Source of the DNA: Triticum aestivum
Lineage: Eukaryota; Streptophyta; Magnoliopsida; Poales; Poaceae
Direction: 5' to 3'
Length of the DNA stretch: 64,000 nt
NCBI RefSeq assembly: GCF_018294505.1
Contig: NC_057801.1
Span: 431,424,619 to 431,488,618 of the forward strand
Of this stretch, positions 1-10,556 are shown one piece after another. Numbering within the stretch: position 1 is the stretch's first letter; each line of letters starts with the position of its first letter. The position numbers and the translations under genes were made by a program. Below the pieces are notes generated by a model, which made no database searches, was not told the origin of the DNA, and was given only the letters and a program-made list of their open reading frames with translations.

Positions 1-592
1 ATCCTATGAGTAAATGGTTGAATGAGTTGAATGTCATAAATCTGAAATTATTTATGTCTCATTTGCTTATCCCATGGGGAGTAATGACTTCACATCTAAG
101 AAGTAGAGGTTGTAAATTTATTGAAGGTTAGCAAGCATTGTATTGGTCATTTGAACAATTCATGAAAGAATATTGAAGGAAGAGAGATTTCACATATAAA
201 TATATTATCATAGACATCTTTTATAAGTATTGCGTGCGTGTTAGCAATTGTAGAAGACTATATAATAGTTGAGTATGTGAAGTTTGATAAATCAAAGCTC
301 TGACATAGACCCTTCCTGAAAATAGGATGAATTGCAATTGTTTGATGACTAAGAATGAAGTTTGCTAGTTTTCAAGAAAGTTTATGGTCTATGCTTTAAC
401 ATGTGAATAGTTTGTTACTTTATCATGAAAATTTTATGAGATGAACTACTATTATGACATATATTGATGCTAGTAAAGGTGATTGAAATTATCATTGATC
501 AAACTTGTGCACCTCTAGCATTCACACTTCATAAATTCTTTCTTTCATCAATTACCTACTCGAGGACGAGCAGGAATTAAGCTTGGGGATGC
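1..592 (+). mobile_element. 3' internal end of an Athila-type Gypsy element, cut by window start
   Basis: This AT-rich stretch ends in a polypurine tract (AATTAAGCTTGGGGATGC, 575-592) directly before an LTR start, so it is the 3' end of an internal region. Its first 480 or so bases resemble the 3' non-coding region of the element at 3405-14672 (near 10870-11000 and 11750-11900; both carry GTTAGCAATTGTAGAAGAC). They do not resemble the matching part of the non-autonomous element at 19682-28516, although the LTR that follows belongs to that element's family. Relative to this copy, the 3405-14672 element has about 740 extra bases at roughly 11010-11748. No protein-coding signal was seen. Confidence 0.7.
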
Positions 593-1186
593 TGATACGT
601 CTCCAACGTATCTATAATTTATTAAGCATTCATGCTATTATATTATCTGTTTTGAATGATTATGGGCTTTATTATACACTTTTATATTACTTTTGGGACT
701 AACCTATTAACCGGAGGCCCAGCCCATATTGTTGTTTTATTGCCTGTTTCAGTATTTCGAAGAAAAGGAATATCAAACGGAGTCCAAACGGAACGAAACC
801 TTTGGCAGCGTGATTTTTGGGAAGATTATGATCCAGGAGACTTGGAGTGCAAGCCGGGGGGTCATCGAGGAAGACACGAGATAGGAGGGTGCCCCCCCTA
901 CTGAGCGCGCCCCCGTGTCTCATGGGCCCCTCGAGCACCTCCTGACCGACTTCTTTTGCCTATATAAGCCTACGTACCCTAAAAATATCGAATATCAAGA
1001 TAGATCGGGAGGTCCGCCGCCGCAAGCCTCTGTAGCCACCAAAAACCACTCGGGATCCCTTCCCGGCACCCTGCCGGAGGGGGGATCCATCATCGGTGGC
1101 CATCTTCATCATCCTGACACTCTCCATGACGAGGAGGGAGTAGTTCACCCTCGAGGCTGAGGGTATGTACCCGTAGCTATGTGTTT

Positions 1187-1235
<49 letters not shown>

Positions 1236-2254
1236 TTCTCTCTCGTGTTCCCTCTATGGCACGATCTTGATGTATCCCAAGCTTTGCTATTGTAGTTGGA
1301 TCTTATGATGTTTCTCCCCCTCTACTCTCTTGTGATGAATTGAGTTTCCCCTTTGAAGTTATCTTATCGGATTGTGTCTTTTATGAGAACACTTGATGTA
1401 TGTCTTGCCGTGCTTATCTGTGGTGACAATGGGATATCATGTGCCTCTTGATGTATGTTTTGGTGACCAACTTGCGGTTTCTGCCCATGAACCTATGCAT
1501 AAGGGTTGGCACACGTTCTTGACTCTCTGGTAGAAACTTTGGGGCACTCTTTGAAGTACTTTGTGTTGGTTGAATAGATGAAACTGAGATTGTGTGATGC
1601 ATATTGTATAATCATGCCCATGGATACTTGAGGTGACAATGGAGTATCTAGGTGACATTAGGGTTTTGGTTGATTTGTGTCTTAAGGTGTTATTCTAGTA
1701 CGAACTCTTGAATAGATTGATCCGGAAGAATAACTTTGAGGTGGTTTCGTACCCTACCATAATCTCTTCGTTTGTTCTCCGCTATTAGTGTCTTTGGAGT
1801 GACTCTTTGTTGCATGTTGAGGGATTGTTATATGATCTATCTATGTTATTATTGTTGAGAGAACTTGCACTAGTGAAAGTATGAACCCTAGGCCTTGTTT
1901 CCTACCATTGCAATACCGTTTATGCTCACTTTTATCGCTCGCTACCTTGCTGTTTTTATAATTTCAGATTACAAATACCTTTATCTACCATCCATATTGC
2001 ACTTGTATCACCATCTCTTCGCCGAACTAGTGCACCTATACAATTTACCATTGTATTGGGTGTGTTGGGGACACAAGAGACTCTTTGTTATTTGGTTGCA
2101 GGGTTGCTTAAGAGAGACCATCTTCATCCTACGCCTCCCATGGATTGATAAACCTAAGTTCATCCACTTGAGGGAAATTTGCTACTCTCCTACAAACATG
2201 TGCACTTGCAGGCCCAACAACGTCTACAAGAAGAAGGTTGTGTAGTAGACATCA
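593..2254 (+). repeat. Complete LTR (Sabrina-like family, tentative)
   Basis: The unit begins TGATACGTCTCC and ends GTAGTAGACATCA, the canonical TG...CA. It is 1,662 bp long and matches, in reverse orientation, the paired LTRs at 19682-21297 and 26862-28516. A TATA-like TATATAAG lies at 961-968 and a (CT)n tract at about 1190-1232. It has internal sequence on both sides (polypurine tract to the left, primer site to the right), so it is not a simple 5' or 3' LTR of one element. No target duplication can be defined. Confidence 0.9.
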
Positions 2255-2264
2255 AGCTCTTTTC

Positions 2265-2282
2265 TGGCGCCGTTGCCGGGGA
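2265..2282 (+). other. Primer-binding site, tRNA-Asp type
   Basis: TGGCGCCGTTGCCGGGGA lies 10 bp after the LTR end. It is the exact complement of the 3' end of plant tRNA-Asp including CCA (recalled from known tRNA-Asp genes). Athila-type Gypsy elements use this primer. This is the best preserved copy of the site in the window. Confidence 0.85.
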
Positions 2283-2377
2283 GGTGAGTGCTTGAAGGTA
2301 TATCTTTAGATCTTGCAATCGAATCTTTTTGTTTCTTGTTTTATCACTAGTTTAGTTTATAAAAGAAAACTAAAAAA

Positions 2378-2767
2378 ATGGAACTGAGTTTGTCTCGTTC
2401 GCTTCATCTTTTTAATATCTTTCGTGAGAATGATGGAAAAGAAAATTGTGCTCAAGTGCTAGAAGAAGAAATCTATAAAATGTTTGTCACTAAATCTTTG
2501 AATGATGATCATGATTGCAATGTTGTTAGTATGAACTCTTTGAATATCCACAGTACTAATGATGATTGCACTAGTCATGATGAAAATATCTCTTATGATC
2601 ATGTCAACTTCTGTGGAGTGCATGTTTGCATGAACACACCGAATAGAGAAGATATATATTGCAAGAGGCATAAGCATTTAGAAACTAAATTGTTGCAAGA
2701 AAAGTTAAATAGGAGTGCTAAAAATTTACATTTCCTTTGTCGTACTTGTGAACTATGCAATGAACAT
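2378..2767 (+). pseudogene. N-terminal fragment of unknown retrotransposon ORF
   Basis: The ATG at 2378 opens a reading frame starting MELSLSRSLHLFNIF. It corresponds closely to the first ORF of the minus-strand element at 26268-26672 (MELSLSRLLHLFNIF), and both reach the motif CELCNE. Here the match ends at about 2767 where a different LTR family begins, so the frame continues into unrelated sequence to a stop at 2896. The protein is of unknown function. It is Asn/Asp/Cys/His-rich with several Cys-x2-Cys-type pairs near its C-terminal end, and no known domain was recognised. Its position just after the primer site is that of gag in a normal element. It is a broken copy. Confidence 0.7.
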
Positions 2768-3195
2768 GGTGGGCGCGCCCACCCCTACTGGGCGCGCCCC
2801 CTGTCTCCTGGGTCCCCTGGTGGCCCTCCAGTGCCCATCTTCTGCTATATGAAGGCTTTTACCCTGGAAAAAATCAGAAGCAAGCTTACGGGATGAAACT
2901 CCGCCGCCACGAGGCGGAACCTTGGCGGAACCAATCTAGGGCTCCGGCGGAGCTGTTCTGCCGGGGAAACTTCCCTCCGGGAGGGGAAATCATCACCATC
3001 GTCATCACCAACGATCCTCTCATCGGGAGGGGGTCAATCTCCATCAACATCTTCACCAGCACCATCTCCTCTAAAAACCCTAGTTCATCTCTTGTATCAA
3101 AACCACAAATTGGTACTTGTGGGTTGCTAGTAGTGTTGATTACTCCTTGTAGTTGATGCTAATTGGTTTACTTGGTGGAAGATCATATGTTAAGA
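2768..3195 (+). repeat. Internal fragment of a Fatima-like LTR
   Basis: The segment matches part of the LTR at 12125-14672 (about 12405-12825) more closely than the LTR at 3405-4904. For example it shares the reading TCAAAACCACAAATTGGTAC and the change GTTAAGA. Both ends are non-canonical. The left joins the Sabrina-like ORF fragment near 2767. The right joins an internal 3' end near 3196, at a short AAGA/AAACC overlap. This is a deletion or recombination product, not an insertion boundary. Confidence 0.75.
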
Positions 3196-3404
3196 AACCA
3201 TACTTGACATTGTGAATTGATTGTTACTTGAGCATAAGAAACCATATGACAAAAATATATATATATGTTGCTGTTATAAGAATGATCATGATGCCCTCAT
3301 GTCCGTATTTTATATTTATCGACACCTCTATCTCTAAACATGTGGACATATTTTTCGATTTCGGCTTCCGCTTGAGGACAAGCGAGGTCTAAGCTTGGGG
3401 GAGT
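3196..3404 (+). mobile_element. 3' internal end plus polypurine tract of a Fatima-like element
   Basis: The sequence nearly duplicates 11909-12124 and ends in the same polypurine tract (TCTAAGCTTGGGGGAGT), immediately before an LTR start. A TA microsatellite is shorter here (about 3257-3267) than in the other copy (about 11965-11986). The fragment shows that the LTR at 3405 is preceded by internal DNA of its own family. Confidence 0.8.
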
Positions 3405-4904
3405 TGATACGTCCATTTTGCATCATGCTTTTATACCAATATTTATTGCATTATGGGCTCTTATTACACATTATGTCTCAATACTTATGGCTATTCTCTC
3501 TTATTTTACAAGGTTTACCATGATGAGGGGGAATGCCGGCAGCTGGAATTCTGGCTAGAAAAGGAGCAAATATTGGAAACCTATTCTGCACAGCTCCAAA
3601 AATCCTAAAACTCCACGGAAGTCACTTTTGGAATAATAAGAATTATTGAGCGAAGAAAATACCAGAGGGGGCCCACACCTTGGCCAGGAGGGTGGGGGCG
3701 CCCCCTGTCTCCTGGGCCCCCTGGTGGCCCTCCGATGCCCATCTTCTGCTATATGGAGGCTTTTACCCTGGAAAAAATTAGAAGCAAGCTTACGGGACGA
3801 AACTCCGCCGCCAAGAGGCGGAACCTTGGCGGAACCAATCTAGGGCTCTGGCGGAGCTGTTCTGCCGGGGAAACTTCCTTCCGGGAGGGGGAAATTATCA
3901 CCATCGTCATCACCAATGATCCTCTCATAGGGAGGGGGTCAATCTCCATCAACATCTTCACCAGCACCATCTCCTCTCAAAACACTAGTTCTTCTCTTGT
4001 ATCCAATCTTGTATCAAGACCACAAATTGGTACATGTGGGTTGCTAGCAGTGTTGATTACTCCTTGTAGTTGATGCTAATTGGTTTACTTGGTGGAAGAT
4101 CATATGTTCAGATCCTTAATGCATATTAATACTCCTCTAATTATGAACATGAATATTCTTTGTGAGTAGTTACGTTTGTTCCTGAGGACATGGGTGAAGT
4201 CTTGCTATTAGTAGTCATGCGAATTTGGTATTCGTTCAATATTTTGATGAGATGTATGTTGTCTCTCCTCTAGTGGTGTTATGTGAACGTCGACTACATG
4301 ACACTTCACCATTATTTGGGCCTAGAGGAAGGCATTGGGAAGTAATGAGTAGATGATGGGTTGCTAGAGTGACAGAAGCTTAAACCCTAGTTTATGCGTT
4401 GCTTCGTAAGGGGCTGATTTGGATCCACATGTCTAATGTTGTGGTTAGGTTTACCTTAATACTTCTTTCGTAGTTGCGGATGCTTGCAATAGGGGTTAAT
4501 CATAAGTGGGATGCTTGTCCAATTAAGGGCAGTATCCAAGCACCGGTCCACCCACATATCAAATTATCAAAGTACCGAACGCGAATCATATGAGTGTGAT
4601 GAAAACTAGCTTGACGATAATTCCCATGTGTCCTCGAGAGCACTTTTCTCATTATAAGGAATTGTCCAGGCTTGTCCTTTGTTACAAAAAGGATATGGCC
4701 ACCTTGCTGCACTTTATTTACTTTCTTTGCTTATTACCCGTTACAAATTATCTTATCACAAAACTATCTGTTACCTACAATTTCAGTGCTTGGAGAGAAA
4801 ACTTTACTGAAAACCGCTTGTCATTTCCTTCTGCTCCTCGTTGGGTTCGACACTCTTACTTATCAAAAGGACTATGATAGATCCCCTATACGTGTGGGTC
4901 ATCA
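3405..4904 (+). repeat. Left LTR of the Fatima-like element
   Basis: It starts TGATACGTCCATTTTGC and ends TGTGGGTCATCA, 1,500 bp. It contains the GC-rich block shared with 2768-3195 and 12405-12700. It is nearly colinear with the right LTR once the hAT insertion is removed (1,488 bp). Confidence 0.92.
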
Positions 4905-4915
4905 AGACTCTTTTC

Positions 4916-4933
4916 TAGCGCCGTTGTCGGGGA
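4916..4933 (+). other. Degenerate tRNA-Asp primer-binding site
   Basis: TAGCGCCGTTGTCGGGGA begins 12 bp after the left LTR. It differs from the tRNA-Asp complement by two transitions (G to A and C to T), typical of decay of methylated repeats. Confidence 0.75.
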
Positions 4934-5010
4934 GTGAAGCGCCTTTGGTGAGTGGAACTTGGTAAGGAAACATTTATATTGTGTGCTGAAATTTTCTGTC
5001 ACTTGTTACT

Positions 5011-6885
5011 ATGGAAATTAATCCTTTGAGGGGCTTGTTTGGGGTATCTTCACCCCGACCAGTAGAGCAAAGAGTTTCTCCTGAACCTAATGAACCTACT
5101 GGAAATATTTACTTTGAGATTCCTTCGGGTATGATAGAGAAACTGCTAGCTAATCCCTTTGCAGGAGATGGAACATTGCATCCCGATTTACACCTTATCT
5201 TTGTGGATGAAGTTTGTGGATTATTTAAGCTTGCAGGTATTCCCGATGATGTTGTCAAAAGGAAGGTATTCCCTTTATCTTTGAAGGGAGATGCATTGAC
5301 ATGGTATAGGCTATGTGATGATATGGCATCTTGGAATTATAAATGATTGAAGTGGGAATTTCACCAAAAGTTCTATCCTATGAATCTTGTTCATCGTGAT
5401 CGTAATTACATATATAATTTCTGGCCTCGCGAAGGATAAAGCATCACTCAAGCTTGGGGGAGGCTTAAGTCAATGTTATATTCATGCCCCAATCATGAGC
5501 TCTCAAGAGAAATGATTATTCAAAGAATTTATGCTCGGCTTTCTCCCAATGATCGCACCATGCTTGATACTTCCTATGTTGGTTCTTATATGCTGAAGAT
5601 TACTGAATTCAAGTGGGACTTATTGGAAAGAATTAAACGCAACTCTAAAGATTGGGGTTCCGACGATGGTAAGGAGTCAGGTATAACACCTAATTTTGAT
5701 TGTGTTAAATCTTTTATGGATACCGATGCTTTTCGTGGATTTAGCGCTAAGTATGGACTTGACTCTGAGATAGTAGCTGCTTTTTGTGAATCTTTTGCTA
5801 CTCACGTTGATCTCCCTAAGGAGAAGTGGTTTAAATATAATCCTCCCATTGAAGTAAAAGTAGTTGCACCTATTACGGTTGAAGAAAAGACTGTCACTTA
5901 TAATGATCCTGTTGTTCCTACTACTTATGTTGAGAAACCTCCTTTTCCTGTTAGGATAAAGGATCATGCTAAAACTTCGACTGTTGTTCGTAAGAGTAAT
6001 ACTAGAACTTATACACCTCATGAGAAAATCAAAGTTGAACCTAGTATTGCTATGGTTAAAGATCTCTTGGACGATAATTTAGATGGGCATGTTATTTACT
6101 TCTCTAAACAGGCTGCTAATATTGCTAGAACCGATGCTAAGATACATAGACCTGTTGTAGGCATGCTTATTATTTCTGTTAAAATAGGAGATCATTGTTA
6201 TCATGGCTTATGTGATATGGGTGCTAGTTCTAATGCAATAGCCTATGACTTATATAAATAAATTATGCATGATATTGCACCCGCTGAAATAGAAGATATT
6301 GATGTTACTGTTAAGCTTGCCAATAGGGACACCATTAAACCAGTTGGGATTGTTAGAGATGTTGAAGTCTTGTGTGGGAAGGTTAAATATCCTGCTGATT
6401 TTCTTGTTCTTGGTTCCCCACAAGATGACTTTTGTCCGATTATATTTGGTAGACCCTTCTTGAATATTGTTAATGCTAGGATTGATTGTGAAAAGGATAT
6501 TGTTACAATTGGCTTAGGGGATATGTCTCATGAGTTTAATTTTGTTAAGTTTCGTAGACAACCCCATGATAAAGAATCACCTAGTAAGGATGAGATTGTT
6601 GGTCTTGCTTCTATTGCCGTGTCTCCTACTGATTCGTTAGAAGAATATTTGCTAGACCATGAAAATGATATGTTTATGAATGAAAGAAGGGAAATAGATG
6701 AAGTGTTCCTTCAACAGGGTCCTATTCCGAAACACAACTTACCCGTTGAAATCCTAGGGGATCCCCCTCCACCCAAGGGTGATCTTGTGTTTGAGCTCAA
6801 ACCATTACCTGATAACCTTAAGTATGCTTATCTTGATGAAAAGAAAATATATCCCGTTATTATTAGTGCTAACCTTTCAGAGTAA
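5011..6885 (+). pseudogene. gag-protease part of Athila-type polyprotein
   Basis: The ATG at 5011 follows the primer site. Residues 1-110 resemble the start of a plant Gypsy Gag core (PLSLKGDALTWYR). An in-frame TGA at 5344-5346 and another stop near 5439 interrupt it. The frame resumes at 5473 and runs through a long Gag C-terminal part. The aspartic protease signature reads CDMGASSNAIAYDLY near 6223-6258, with D-x-G-A-S-S intact. A TAA at 6259 (probable GAA or AAA to TAA change) is followed at once by the rest of the protease domain (ending FGRPFLNIV) and a linker up to the TAA at 6883. Gag would form the virus-like particle and the protease would process it. The copy is non-functional, but the order is clear. 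Confidence 0.85.
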
Positions 6886-8400
6886 GAAGAAGAAAGATTA
6901 TTGAAAACTCTGAAGAAGCACCGTGCTGCTATTGGATATACTTTGGATGATCTTACGGGCATTAGTCCCACTCTATGCCAACACAAAATTAAAGTGGAGG
7001 AAGATGCCAAACTAGTTAGAAATCCTCAACAATGATTAAATCCTAAGATGAAGGAAGTGGTAAGAAAGGAGATACTAAAGCTCCTTGAGGCAGGTATAAT
7101 TTATCCCGTTGCTGATATTGAATGGGTAAGTCCTGTCCATTGTGTTCCTAAGAAGGGAGGTATTACTGTCGTTCCTAATGATAAAGATGAATTGATCCCG
7201 CAAAGAATTATCACAGGTTATAGGATGGTAACTGATTTTCATAAATTAAATAAGGCTACTAAGAAAGATCATTACCCTTTACCTTTTACTGATCAAATGC
7301 TAGAAATACTATCCAAACACACACATTTCTGCTTTCTAGATGGTTATTATGGTTTCTCTCAAATACCCGTGTTTATGTAATGCACCTGCTACCTGCGAAG
7401 ATTTGTGAGGATCAATCAATCAAAAACTACTTTCACTTGCCCTTTCGGTACTTTTGCTTATAGATGTATGCCTTTTGGTTTATGTAATGCACCTGCTACC
7501 TTTCAAAGATGTATGATGGCTATATTCTCTGACTTTTGTGAAAAGAATTGCGAGGTATTCATGGATGATTTCTCTATATGGATCCTCTTTTGATGATTGC
7601 TTGAGCAACCTTGATCAACTTTTGCAGAGATGTGAATACACTAGTCTCGTACTGAATTGGGAAAAGTGCCACTTTATGGTTAATGAAGGCATTGTCTTGG
7701 GGCATAAGATTTCCGAGAGAGGTATTGAAGTTGATAAATCTAAAGTTGATGCTATTGAAAAGATGCCATGTCCCAAGGACATAAAAGGTATAAGAAGTTT
7801 CCTTGGTCATGACGGTTTTTATAGGAGGTTCATTAAGGACTTTTCTAAAATCTCTAGGCCTCTGACTAACTTATTACAAAAATATATTCCTTTTGTCTTT
7901 GATGATGATTGTGTAGAAGCATTTGAAATACTTAAGAAAGCTTTGATTACTGCACCTATTGTTTAGCCACCTGAATGGAATTTGCCCTTTGAAATTATGC
8001 GTGATGCTAGTGATTATGCTGTAGGTGCTGTTCTAGGGCAAAGAGTTGATAAGAAATTGAATGTTATCCAGTATGCTAGTAAGACTCTTGATACTGCCCA
8101 GAGAAATTATGCTACTACTAAAAATGAGTTCTTAGCAGTTGTATTTGCTTGTGATAAGTTCAGACCTTATATTGTTGATTCTAAAGTTACTATGCACACT
8201 GATCATGTAGATATTAAATATCTTATGGAAAAGAAAGATGCTAAGCCTAGACTCATTAGATGGGTTCTCTTGCTCTAAGAATTTTATTTGCATATTATTG
8301 ATAGAAAGGGAGCCAAGAACCCCGTTGCAGACAACTTGTCTAGGCTAGAGAATGTTCTTGATGACCCACTACCTATTGATGATAGCTTTCCTGATGAATA
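6886..8400 (+). pseudogene. Reverse transcriptase-RNase H part of Athila-type polyprotein
   Basis: The frame continues from the protease region with a stop at 7033. RT motifs are visible in order: the region before the palm (WVSPVHCVPKKGG), YRMVTDFHKLNKATKKDHYP, FCFLDGYYGFSQIP, RCMPFGLCNAPATFQR, and the catalytic box VFMDDFS at about 7555-7575. A short foreign-looking patch at 7371-7394 duplicates 24 bp from 7478-7501 and creates a stop at 7378. A one-base deletion just after the FMDD box shifts frame near 7580. The RNase H part follows ([14 protein letters not shown], then [17 protein letters not shown] and MHTDH), with stops at 7964 and 8276 and another at 8399. It once copied the RNA genome and removed the RNA strand; it is now inactive. 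Confidence 0.87.
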
Positions 8401-8404
8401 ATTA

Positions 8405-9732
8405 GTGGTCATTAATGCTTCTCGTACTGCTCCTTGGTATGATGATTATGCTAATTACATTGTTGCTAAATTTATACCACCTAGTTTCACATACCAACAA
8501 AAGAAAAAGTTCTTTTATGATTTAAGACATTACTTCTGGGATGACCCACACCTTTATAAAGAAGGAGTAGATGGTGTTATTAGACGTTGTGTACCTGAGC
8601 ATGAACAGGAACAGATCCTAAGCAAGTGTCACTCTGAATCATATGGGGGACACCACGCTGGAGATAGAACTGCACATAAGGTATTGCAATCCGGTTTTTA
8701 TTGGCCTACTCTCTTCAAAGATGCTCGTAAGTTTGTCTTGTCTTGTGATGAATGTCAAAGAATAGGTAATATTAGTAGACGTCAAGAAATGCCTATGAAT
8801 TACTCTCTTGTTATGTTTGGGGCTTTGATTATATGGGACCTTTTCCTGCCTCTAATGGTTACACACATATTTTAGTTGATGTGGATTACGTTACTAAGTG
8901 GGTAGAAGCTATTCCAACTAGTAGTCCTGATCATAACACTTCTATTAAAATGCTTAAAGAAGTTATTTTTCGAGGTTTAGAGTCCCTAGATATCTTATGA
9001 TTGATGGTGGTTCACATTTTATTCATGGTGCTTTCCGTAAGATGCTTGCTAAGTATGATGTTAATCATAGAATCGCATCCCCTTATCACCCGCAGTCTAG
9101 TGGTCAAGTAGAGTTGAGCAACAGAGAGCTCAAGTTAATTTTGCAAAAGACTGTGAATAGATCTAGAAAGAATTGGTCTAAAAAACTTGATTACGCATTA
9201 TGGGATTATAGAACTGCATATAAAAATCCTATGGGTATGTCTCCATATAAGATGGTTTATGGAAAAGCATGTCACTTACCTCTTGAACTTGAACATAAAG
9301 CATATTGGGCTATTAAAGAGCTCAACTATGACTTCAAACTTGCCGGTGAGAAGAGGTTGTTTGACATTAGCTCACTTGATGAATGGAGAACCCAAGCCTA
9401 TGAGAATGCCAAGCTATTCAAAGAAAAAGTTAAACGATGGCATGACAAAAGTTGACTATGTGTTGCCATTCAACTCTCGTTTAAGATTTTTTGCAGGAAA
9501 ACTTCTCTCTAAATGGGAGGGTCCTTAAGTTATCGAGGAGGTCTATCGTTCCGGTGCCATAAAAATCAACAACTTCAAAGGCACAAGTCCGAGGGTGGTG
9601 AACGGTCAAAGAATCAAACATTATATCTCGGGTAATCCTATCAATGTTGAAACTAATATTATTGAGATCGTAACCCCGGAGGAATACATAAGGGACACTT
9701 TCCAGAACGTTTCAGACTTCGAAAAGGAATAG
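8405..9732 (+). pseudogene. Integrase part of Athila-type polyprotein
   Basis: An HHCC zinc-binding domain is visible (CHSESYGGHHAGDR ... SCDECQRIG, about 8627-8763). The catalytic core has its first Asp in FDYMGPFP (about 8825-8850, reached only after a frameshift near 8810). The second is in MIDGGSHF (about 8997), and the Glu is in SSGQVELSNRE (about 9098-9130). A further frameshift near 8985 separates the first and second acidic residues. After a stop at 9453 the frame can be followed through the C-terminal segment (KLLSKWEGP, RVVNGQRIKHYISG) to a TAG at 9730-9732. This would have inserted the cDNA into the chromosome. Confidence 0.85.
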
Positions 9733-10040
9733 GTATGTGGTATGGTAAGTAAACCGATTCCAAAACAGTTCTAATGGCATTTTTTCTTAGTTTTGGAATA
9801 TTTAAGAATTTTGGGAAGCAAGAAGTAATCCGGGAAGGACACGAGGCCTCCACGAGGGTGGAGGGCGCGCCCCCTGTCTCATGGCCACCTCGTCTGCCTC
9901 CCGTACTCCGTTTTCTTGCATGTTACGTATTTTGGTCAGTAAAAATTCATTATATAATCTCCCGAAGGTTTTGACCACTGTATCACGCAAATATCCTCTG
10001 TTTTTGTTTCGAGCTGTTTTTTTGACAGATCTAAAGCACC
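9733..10040 (+). other. Spacer between pol and the extra 3' ORF
   Basis: About 300 bp without a convincing reading frame. A GC-rich patch (about 9835-9900) resembles wording found in LTRs of these families (GGCGCGCCCCCTGTCTC). A pyrimidine-rich run ending TTTTTGACAG at 10019-10028 just before the ORF could be a splice acceptor for a subgenomic RNA; that is inference. Confidence 0.4.
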
Positions 10041-10556
10041 ATGATGTCTCCAAGCGCTCCCAAGGACAAGTTTTTCGAGAGGGTTATCAACCCCTATCTC
10101 GCGGAGGTGCTGCAACACCCTCAAACCATTGAGATGCGTGAGGGGGTGCTGCACATCTGTGATGTGGAGGGACCAAGGCGTACCGGAAGCGTGGAGACAA
10201 AGCTCGAAGCCATGGAGCAACAAGTTTTCAAGTGCCAAGGGATGGTGGAGCGTGGACTCAACGCCAACCAGATGATGATCACGGAGTTCACCAACAACCA
10301 CAAGCTAGATGCCAAGATAATTGGGGAGACCATCTTCAAGCTTCAAGAGAAAATCGAGCACCTCCAAGCCCAGATCTATGACCTGCAAAACCAAAACTGT
10401 GAGTATGAATATAGATTCAAGAGGATGAGTTTGGCTGCAGATTTGACGATCCCGGAGACTCAATCATCCTTCTATGATGGTGAGCCTATGCCATGGAAGA
10501 TGGACGACAAGCCTACATCATCAACAACTCCTACTTCACCACCTCCGAGGACATAA
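10041..10556 (+). CDS. Intact 171-codon coiled-coil ORF of the Fatima-like element
   Basis: The frame begins MMSPSAPKDKFFERV and ends TSPPPRT. It has no internal stop, in contrast to the heavily broken gag-pol upstream. Residues about 50-135 are rich in heptad-like Leu/Ile/Met with charged residues (for example KLQEKIEHLQAQIYDLQNQ), suggesting a coiled coil. The C-terminal 25 residues are Ser/Thr/Pro-rich and probably disordered. No signal peptide or membrane segment is visible. Its position after integrase and before the 3' non-coding region is where Athila-type elements carry an env-like or extra ORF, but nothing in the sequence looks like an envelope. Function unknown. It may be recent in decay or preserved by chance. 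Confidence 0.6.
   Translation: MMSPSAPKDKFFERVINPYLAEVLQHPQTIEMREGVLHICDVEGPRRTGSVETKLEAMEQQVFKCQGMVERGLNANQMMITEFTNNHKLDAKIIGETIFKLQEKIEHLQAQIYDLQNQNCEYEYRFKRMSLAADLTIPETQSSFYDGEPMPWKMDDKPTSSTTPTSPPPRT

Noticed and set aside
656..1160. Several 60-82 codon frames within the LTR
   Set aside because: They overlap on both strands inside a defined LTR and recur only as part of that repeat.
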